Shown here: positions 56,691-64,000 of the stretch, in pieces
Numbering within the stretch: position 1 is the stretch's first letter
How the letters are laid out: the number at the start of each line of letters is the position of its first letter
Assembly (NCBI RefSeq): GCF_033568475.1
Contig: NC_133122.1
Coordinates: 185,585,449 to 185,649,448, forward strand
Source of the DNA: Henckelia pumila
Lineage: Eukaryota; Streptophyta; Magnoliopsida; Lamiales; Gesneriaceae
Direction: 5' to 3'
Length of the DNA stretch: 64,000 nt
The notes under the pieces: generated by a model
Told to the model about the DNA's origin: nothing
The model's input: the letters and a program-made list of their open reading frames with translations, nothing else
Databases searched by the model: none
Made by a program: the position numbers and the translations under genes

Positions 56691-57972
56691 GAGAAAGCTT
56701 GAATTGAAGATCAAGGGCCCTCAATCTGTTCTTGGAATTACAGCAAACCCACAAATCGATTGGAATTTTGAAGATTTGATTTCAGAAGTGGATCACATCG
56801 ACAGAGCCTTACTCATCCCACTGAAGATTTATATAGGCTTTACTATTACAATTACAAACAATGAAAAATTGAAATTATTAAACGTGATGTATATATGAGA
56901 TTGAGACAATTTTTCAAATAAGGTAGCGCTTGTCACATCTTACAAGATGTTCATGTGTTTTAACCGTGATTTCAAGTTATGTACATAAAAAATCCATTTC
57001 GGGTACGAGCTGGAAAAAAAGGATGTAAATTAAGGGTTCGAGGGCGAACCGGGCTGACTTATCGAGGTGATGCGATGCTCAGACACTGAATATCCTTCAG
57101 AGGCTTTGGATTTGAGAGCGGGGGCGGCATCCCGAGGACACGACTTGCATAGGACATCCTTGTGAAGGAGCTTGGCCGCATCGTACCCACGACCACCGAG
57201 CCCTTCTCAACTGTTGTGGAGGTAGAACTCAGATTGCTTGTAGCAGCCAGGTCGTGGGATAGTTAGGGAGTGCGGGAAGGAGAAGAAAAATTAATTTTCC
57301 TTCAAGTGTTTTTGGGAGGTGGGGATATTACCGATGAGAGTGGAGTTAGGACGGAAGCCTATTATGAAGACCCCATCCTTGTATCGGCAGGAGTTGTATA
57401 AGTAAAGATGATGGGATTAATGGTCAGGTCCGAAGATCTGAAAATGACAAAGGTCGTGGCCATGTGGCAGACGGAATTGGGCTGGAGCTAGCCTAGGGGA
57501 ACCCAAAAATTCTGGGTTATGTCATGGTAGAAAGTGAGGATTTGGAAACGGAGCCCACTCTGGATTTGGGCTCAGAAAAAGGTCAGATAATCGAGGGAGG
57601 ACGATGGGCCCCATGCTCAGGGCCAGGGATGAGAATCCCCCATGTGTCGGGGATGGTCCCTAGTTTTTGAAGGGCGGCCTCATCCCCAGGTTTAAGTCTG
57701 GATACCTTGGAATGGTACCATTAGCCCGGGGTATTCGTCAATTCGAGGAGCTCAGTGGCTAACTACGACCTATCTTTGGTATTCTTCGATTCAGGGAGGT
57801 CGGTGAATGTTATCTTCAAGACGTTTACTTTCATATTGAGTTGAGCAGGGCATAAGTTAGAGCCCATAGAGACACCTCTTTCGGACTCTCGGCTCCGAGG
57901 GCCACCTCTTGTGTGCTAGAAAATACGATTCTCTATAGGTCGAGAAATCTTGAATTGAAGATAAAGGGTCCT
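56691..57972 (+). repeat. Tat/Retand-derived sequence with second protease copy
   Basis: The stretch 57745-57972 repeats 56490-56722 with changes (VANYDLSLVFFDSGRSVNVI, then KLEPIETPL), so the protease region occurs twice. The ~1 kb between them is moderately GC-rich (57000-57730) and carries no open frame. It may be LTR or leader sequence of the same lineage. Element A3 inserted at 57973 inside the second copy. Confidence 0.5.
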
Positions 57973-59143
57973 TGTTATGAAAAATGATCGCAAGCGTACG
58001 AGTGTCAAGTTTTAATATAGTGATAAATCAAGTATCGTTCCCACAGAGAGTAAAATGAAAATATTTAGTTCTTGTAATTAAAATAATCTTAATTTTATCT
58101 AGAAAATCAATTATCAAGAGGTTTGCAGAAAATGTAAATAAACAGAGAATTTGATAGCGCACACAAAAAATTCAAAGATTTATCAATCAAAGCAAAAATG
58201 GTCTAGAGGTATAAATTTCACCTGGTTTCAACAACAATCATTCCTAAATAATTTATTTTCATGAATTCCTTTCAATTAATAACCAAGAACACTTAAGTGT
58301 ATTATTCCCTCTCTCGAGTTCCGAATAAAATATATCAACCACAATCAATTCCAATATCTCTATTAATAATCTACTTGTAGTGATCTATGTAAAACCAATG
58401 TTCTTTTCTAAGTTCCGTTAAAATTATATACTCTCTCGAGCTATACAAATAATTAACAGTATAATTTCTATTAGTCATATTCAAAATCCCCTCTGCCGAG
58501 TGCCAGATTTCAAATAAATATTACAATTCAATTATTGATCAGGTAATTGAAAAGACAATAAATTCTAGAAACACAATTAATCTAGAGGAACTCAATTCAA
58601 TAAAATCACAAATTCATGAAAATGTCTACACCAGGTTCCATCTGACCTCTAGACTCTAAAAGTTTATTTCATAATCGAATTTAAATAAACACAAAACATG
58701 TTTATAAATCCCAACATCAATTCAATAAACATAGAATTCAAAGCAAGAAAACAAATCCGTAGTCGGTCTTCTGTGTCCAGTCGATCGACGTCCGTCTTTG
58801 TTGATTGATGTTCTTCTCTTCCAAATCACGTTTTTCTGATTCCACAACAGCACTTGACCTTCGAATTTTATTTTTTTTTCTGATTCCACAATAGCGCGGG
58901 CGCGCTACTAAGGCTGCGCGGCCGCCCTACTGATTCGAATTTCAACCTTTTCTGCTCCTTTTATCTCATCTTTCTTCTTAGACTCTTTCCACGCTCTTTT
59001 TCCTTCACATCAACACAAAAGTCATCTTTTATTTCTTTCACTGCACACAACAAAAACAACACAAATACCACATAATTCCGCTCGAAACAAAACAATTAAC
59101 AAGAAACTCAAATACAAATTAAGTGCACAAAATGCACTTATCA
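57973..59143 (-). repeat. 3' LTR of element A3
   Basis: Begins tgttatgaaaaatgatcgc and ends aagtgcacaaaatgcacttatca. Much of it parallels the LTRs of A1 (e.g. 58061-58820 versus 42260-43020). GC motif at 58892-58926. The outside pentamer is gtcct; its partner is not in the window. Confidence 0.88.
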
Positions 59144-60649
59144 AATTTCCCCAAACTTGAATGGTTGCTAGTCCCGAGCAAAATTGCACAATAAACTCAT
59201 AACACATATGCAAGAAACAAGAATCATCAAGAAATAATACGGATCAATGGCTTCCATGTTGATTTCAAAAACAATTCAAATCCAATCATATCCAACCTAC
59301 TAACACTTGAAAAATTATTTATCAAAAAAAACAGCTCAACCTTATAAATTCATAAACTCCGCAACTCACGTTTCAAAGTACCTTTCTCTGAACTCAATTC
59401 AAACATTCACAGATCATGAGTACTTTTAAAGGTTACACAGGATCAAAGTAAGGAAATTAAATCAAAAACATTCACAATAGGGTTAATTCAAATAAAAGCA
59501 GTGTGTGCATGTTGCGATCAAAAAATCATACTCATTAAACGTGTCAATCGACAGTCCATAGACTAGACTCTCGCAACCCCTCTCCACTAGTATATTGGGC
59601 GACTGTGACTCGGTCAATAGGACTTAATTGGCTTATAGCGTAAGGTCTGGCTCATGGCTACAAACGAAGGATTAAGAATTCAAAAGAAGGAATAATTTAT
59701 GCTCAATATCAAATTTTCACTCTTTTTTTTCATTTACACTTTCATTTTTTCTTCACCTCACTGATTTTTTTTTTTTCATTATTTTTCTTTTTTTTTCACA
59801 AGAAGTTTTACTTTTCTTCACAACTTTTTCAACTCTTTTTCATCCCTTTGTTTTTCTTTTCACTTCTACCTTCTTCTTTTTTAATTCTTTTTCACACACC
59901 ATTCCATATTCACAAATATAAATTAGGAGCACATAAAATTCCAACATTCAAATTACTCCCTTAAAAATAGGAAATAGTGTTTAAGCTATTTATAAGTAGT
60001 TAATGTAGGACTTTGAAACAATAGCGAATGGGGGTTTATCACACGTTTACACACATACCATTCGATTTTCAATAAGGCTCAAACAAGGTACTAGGGATAC
60101 ATGAATTACTGTGTAGCTTGAAAGGCTCAAACGATTTCAGAAAAATTGCCTAAATCATTCCTAATCACAGTTATGCTCATATTTCGTCTCGAGGGGTGTC
60201 CGAACTAGTTTTAGACAAGTCTCAATCCACAATCAAATCATACAAATTTCAATCAGTGCAGAAGCAGTAAATGATGATTTTTCAACAATTTTCAGATTTT
60301 TGTACCTCATGTACTCATATAAGTATAAGCTCAAATGGGCAACTAGGGATAAAAATTGTCAATAAAATCAGGTCCAAAAATCCAAACAATGTCTCAATCA
60401 TCTCTATGTCTGTATGATTCAAAATTCAAATGCAAGCACAAATCACAGTGTATAGGAGTTCAATCGTTCACTTGGTTCCATAAATTCAAAATTTTGGTCA
60501 GATAGGTGAACAATCATGGATTTCAAATATTCTAACATCATTGGCCTTCTTTCCATTTCATTCTTGCTTTCTCAAAGTATTCACACTCAGTTCACATTCA
60601 CATAAATGGAAGCCAACCACAGCACATATCACCTTCAGAAACACAAAAA
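59144..60649 (-). other. 3' non-coding region of element A3
   Basis: Parallels 43519-45241 of A1 block by block, including the 'ctctccactagtatattgggcgactgtgac' stretch near 59580-59611 and a pyrimidine-rich stretch (59720-59900). No coding sequence is seen. Confidence 0.55.
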
Positions 60650-61959
60650 TCATAAAACAAAACAAAAGCAAACTAAACTAAAAACAAGCAAAACAAGCAA
60701 AAATTTCAGACAAATTTTTTTAGAATTTGAAAACCCCTCCAAACTTGGTACATTCATTGTCCTCAATGAAATGACAGTAAAAATAAAGGACATGTACCTC
60801 AGGTAGCGACCGTCAGTGGTCGCCACCAACCTCATCATCCAAAGGAGGGGCGGCTCAGTAGTATCAGGAGTGGGCTGCCACTGTGGTGGTGTAGGGGACG
60901 GATATGAAGAACTCACAGCACCCGGAAATTGATGAGCTAGGGCCGATGTAAAGTCCATTATGTAATGCATAAAGGCCCTAGACTCCTGCTGAAATTTCAA
61001 TTGCTGCTGCATCGCCTCCTCAAGAGAAGTAACTCTATCAGTCAATGTAGGAGGAGCAGCATGACGAGGCGCTGCTTCCTGGCGAGTAGCCGCTTCAGCA
61101 GTAAAAGCCCTTCGTGCTTGGCGAGCACGTCTCTCAGTCTGGGAGACAAAGGGTGCGGGAGGTTCACAAGGAATAGAATGACGACATTTCAGCTGCTCTT
61201 CACTATCAGGCCATGTCACTCCGACAGCAACACATAGATAATTAATCAGAGAAGCCAAGGCAAGACCACCTGTGGTTTTTCCTGCCACCACTTTAAAAAT
61301 TGTCGCTTGACATATTTGGCCTAAATCAATGATTTTTCCCGTCAAAATGCAATAAACAAGAATTGCACTATCGCGCGTCACATCATGATCATGATCGGTT
61401 GGTTTCAGTCTCGAACAAAAAAAGGTGTACCAAATCTTAGCATTATCCAACAATTCAATTTTCTTCAGCATAGCCGGTTGATTTTCTGGACCCAGTCTCC
61501 ACTCATCCCCAGGTTTGCAAATACGGCGCAAGATCGCGTCATAATCAACTTCTCTCGCTGAGTACTCGACATATTCATCATGCATAAGGGTCGGCATCTC
61601 ATAGATATTATTAATCGTATGTGAATCAAAAGGCAACAACTTGCCTCTCACCAGAACCCTCATCCCATCATTCCGGACTTTCAAATTAGCATAAAACTCT
61701 CTGAAAAGAGACATAACTGCATCCATAGGCTGTTAAGCAAACTTCAACCAATGCCTAGCAAAAACAATTTGGGCAACCGCACACACCGGATGATCCGGAT
61801 CAAAACCACTTGTCATATCAAATCCACGCTCCGCCAACATAATCTTAGATAAGAGTTTTTGATAATTCTCGGCAGCCTTTTCATTCCAAAATCGATGTCA
61901 TTATATGCCAAAGCGGATGAAGACGATGCCCCATATTTTTGTTTTTTCTTTGGGACCAT
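60650..61959 (-). pseudogene. 'Putative plant transposon protein' (Transposase_32-like) ORF of element A3
   Basis: The start is at 61959 (MVPKKKQKYGASSSSALAYN). A frameshift near 61885 and a stop near 61733 precede the long frame 61726-60650, which reads MDAVMSLFREFYANLKVRND, VRGKLLPFDSHTINNIYEMP, EVDYDAILRRICKPGDEWRL, AKIWYTFFCSRLKPTDHDHD and ILVYCILTGKIIDLGQI. This is the plant domain catalogued as a putative plant transposon protein, common in Athila-type elements; its function is unknown. A Pro/Gln-rich C-terminal part follows (SLEEAMQQQLKFQQESRAFM). Compared with A1 the end has lost frame near 60845. Confidence 0.7.
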
Positions 61960-62509
61960 TTATCAAATACTTTCCAAGCACTAGTTGAAAAGAAAAATTT
62001 CTCAACACCACCTCCTCACAAACTCCCACCAAACTTCAAAGTCAATCACAACAACAATAATCCACAAATACCAACCACAAACCACACTCCACAATCAAAA
62101 AGAAAAACTCAACCAAAACTCACGTTCAACTTCACAATCACAACCACCGATCAATAATTACCCGCTAAGAATTTGAAGCCATGACAACAAAGAGAACTTA
62201 CACAGGAAATTAGTTTGGACCACACAACAATTTCAACCTTGTAGTTTCACAAAAATCCGAGCGCCCCTGCCAAGTAACTCCAAGCCAACCCTTGAAGAAT
62301 TTTGTTTTTTAGAAAAGAGTAGAGAATATGTAGTTGAGAGAGATATGGGAAGGAAGAAGTGTAGATATGGGAGAAAGGAAGAATCTTTAATGGAGAAGTA
62401 GAAGATGATCGTGAGGTTTAAGGATGGTGAATTAGGAATTTAGAAATTTTAGGGAAGAGAGGTTGAGCAAAAGTGAGAAGGGCCGATCTGGTTCTCACTT
62501 TTAAAACCC

Positions 62510-62772
62510 GTTGTGCGGGCGCACGAGTATGGTAGGGCAAGCGCATTGATAGTTCGAATAATCAGTTTTTGTGTTGGCAGACGTAGCGCGGGCGCGCTAG
62601 GAATGTAGAGCGGCCGCACTAAAGCATCGAATTAGTATCCACTTCATTGCCCAGACCAGCGCGGGCGCGCAAGCAAGGTGGAGCGGGCGCACTGCGTCTT
62701 CAAATATTCTTAATGAAGGCTACACATACATAGCGCGGGCGCGCGGGTTTTGTAGAGCGGGTGCACATCTGC
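62510..62772 (-). repeat. GC-motif array in the spacer of element A3
   Basis: Four units spaced about 72 bases, each with agcgcgggcgcgc, then 12-18 bases, then agagcgggcgcac (variants), then a 'ttcgaat' word. Confidence 0.8.
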
Positions 62773-62915
62773 TTCGAATTAGAAATTTTCAAACCTAAAA
62801 AATTTTGAAAAATTGATGAAATTAGGGTCTAAAAATTGATAATAATAACTAGAAAAAAATTACATAACAAAACTGAAATAAAATGAAAACAAAACTAAAT
62901 AAAATAAAGGAAAAG

Positions 62916-62933
62916 CTTGGGTTGCCTCCCAAG
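62916..62933 (-). other. Conserved hairpin after the gag-protease stop, element A3
   Basis: CTTGGG-TTGCCT-CCCAAG, identical to A1 and at the same distance (41 bases) from the stop. Confidence 0.7.
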
Positions 62934-62974
62934 TAGCGCTTGGTTTATAGTCTTTAGCCCGACTTTTACCGGTC

Positions 62975-64000
62975 TTATGCTGTCTTTCCCTTCTCTTTCA
63001 CACGCCAAATATATTCCACGAACCGCCTTTTAAATTTTGATTTCTTTTTCGTGGTCTTCTTCTTTGGTGAACTTGGCGCTTTCTTCTTTGATTCAACCGC
63101 AATATCAGCTCCTTGTCGACCCTTTAGCTTCACAACAGGATCAACCATACATAGTTCTTCGATGGGTGGATTGGGTGCCTTCATGAAAATATTAAAAATT
63201 ACTCGTCTGCCTTCTACACCCATTGACAATTCACCCTTCTTCACTTCAATTTTTTCATCCGTCGTAGCCAAAAATGATCTCCCAAAAATCAATGGCGTGG
63301 TATGCTCTTCTTGTATATCCAGAATCACAAAATCCGCCGAAAAAATGAATTTATCCACCTTGATGAGTACATCTTCTATGACACCTCGTGGATACTTTAT
63401 GCTTCTATCTGCTAACTGCAGAGTGATCGATGTCGGCTTCATCTCCCCAAGATCCAACGCCCTGTAAACAAAAAATGACATTAAATTAATACTGATCCCT
63501 AAATCACATAACGCAGTAGTAATATGAGATCCACCAATGGAACAAGAAATAATAAAACTCCCTGGATCCTTAAGCTTTTGTGGCATCTTATTTTGTAGCA
63601 CGGCACTGCATTCTTCAGTGAGATTGACCACTTCATTCTCATGCAGCTTCCTCTTCTTGGACATCACCTCCTTGATGAACGTTGCATAATTCGGCATTTG
63701 TTCCAAAGCATCAGCAAAGGGGATATTGATATGAATCTTCTTGAAAATCTCCAAGAACTTGGAGAACTGCTCATCCAAAGCCTTCTTCTTGAACCTTTGG
63801 GGACATGGAAGAGGAGGCTTGTACATCGGTTTCTGTTCAGGTTCAGGCTCCTTCTCCTCGAATTTCTTCTCTTCAACTGCAACTTTTTCAGACGTCTTGC
63901 TCTCAGGTCTGCCTTCTTCATTATCCACCTGCTTCCCACTCCGCAACGTGATAGCATTACACTGCTCCTTGGGATTTACCTCTATGTTTCTAGGGAACTG
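62975..64000 (-). CDS. Gag-protease of element A3, C-terminal part
   Basis: Open from the window edge (reading QFPRNIEVNPKEQCNAITLR) to a stop at 62975-62977. It contains SGKQVDNEEGRPESKTSEKV, FADALEQMPNYATFIKEVMS, an Athila-type protease with CDLGISINLM (A1 has CDLGASINLM, so Ala is Ile here) and ADFVILDIQEEHTTPLIFGR. It ends in the same lysine-rich tail as A1 (PKKKTTKKKSKFKRRF, VKEKGKTA). Confidence 0.85.
   Translation of the reverse strand, partial: QFPRNIEVNPKEQCNAITLRSGKQVDNEEGRPESKTSEKVAVEEKKFEEKEPEPEQKPMYKPPLPCPQRFKKKALDEQFSKFLEIFKKIHINIPFADALEQMPNYATFIKEVMSKKRKLHENEVVNLTEECSAVLQNKMPQKLKDPGSFIISCSIGGSHITTALCDLGISINLMSFFVYRALDLGEMKPTSITLQLADRSIKYPRGVIEDVLIKVDKFIFSADFVILDIQEEHTTPLIFGRSFLATTDEKIEVKKGELSMGVEGRRVIFNIFMKAPNPPIEELCMVDPVVKLKGRQGADIAVESKKKAPSSPKKKTTKKKSKFKRRFVEYIWRVKEKGKTA

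Larger units (their letters stand above)
57973..64000 (-). mobile_element. Athila-type element, gag-protease plus extra ORF (element A3), partial
   Basis: Minus orientation; the 3' LTR is 57973-59143 and the 5' part lies beyond the window. The interior shows, in element order, gag-protease (from beyond 64000 to 62975), hairpin (62916-62933), GC-motif spacer (62510-62772), the extra ORF (60650-61959) and a 3' non-coding region. As in A1, RT, RNase H and integrase are absent: gag-protease and the extra ORF are only ~1 kb apart. Confidence 0.88.

Noticed and set aside
62510..62772. Regularly spaced repeats resembling a CRISPR array
   Set aside because: Units are whole ~72-bp minisatellite repeats in a plant retrotransposon, with no cas genes and no unique spacers.

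Overview
This is a stretch of a plant nuclear genome, almost certainly a eudicot. The evidence is GT-AG split genes for plant-specific proteins, AT-rich spacers, and many plant LTR retrotransposons (Tekay-type and Athila-type Ty3/gypsy, Ty1/copia) and foldback MITEs. A short 'GTGAGAC' foldback repeat present in two copies resembles repeats I associate with Lamiales, but that placement is a weak guess. No prokaryotic, CRISPR or operon features are present.

Layout. Bases 1-5,460 are retroelement debris: the 5' part of a minus-strand Tekay-type element with its LTR, inserted in an Athila-type LTR remnant that itself sits in a decayed copia gag. Bases 6,000-24,000 are a gene island with four host genes: CCB1 (minus, 4 exons, cytochrome b6f haem cofactor assembly), a SINA-like RING E3 ubiquitin ligase (minus, 2 exons), an organellar methionyl-tRNA formyltransferase (plus, 11 exons; introns carry transposon fragments and two unidentified ORFs), and a heavy-metal-associated isoprenylated protein (HIPP, plus, 3 exons). 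Small MITEs, microsatellites, a MULE N-terminal remnant and LTR fragments fill the gaps. A pararetrovirus-like protease fragment lies near 25.3 kb.

From 26.8 kb to the end is a nested retroelement tower that can be unpacked by target-site duplications (TSDs). A minus-strand copia element lacking pol (26,782-41,781) contains a foldback transposon (26,822-27,424; 10-bp TSD, with an empty site visible in the partner LTR) and a full Tekay-type element (27,701-37,213; TSD ttaat). The Tekay element carries a 2.2-kb solo LTR (33,053-35,236; TSD tctgg) inside its gag. Next to it a second foldback element (41,823-55,643; TSD tacacacata) was split by an Athila-type element (42,184-55,508; TSD cctat), which was split in turn by a smaller Athila-type derivative (46,382-51,439; TSD agtat). 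After a 66-bp ATA microsatellite come a Tekay LTR fragment, a scrambled Tat/Retand-type gag-protease remnant, and another Athila-type element (57,973 to beyond the window).

Most notable: (1) two Athila-type elements share an architecture of gag-protease with a lysine-rich tail, a short spacer, and a 'putative plant transposon protein' ORF, with no reverse transcriptase, RNase H or integrase between them; (2) a hairpin just after the gag-protease stop shows compensatory base changes in a third element; (3) each LTR family carries its own array of short palindromes just upstream of its TATA box.
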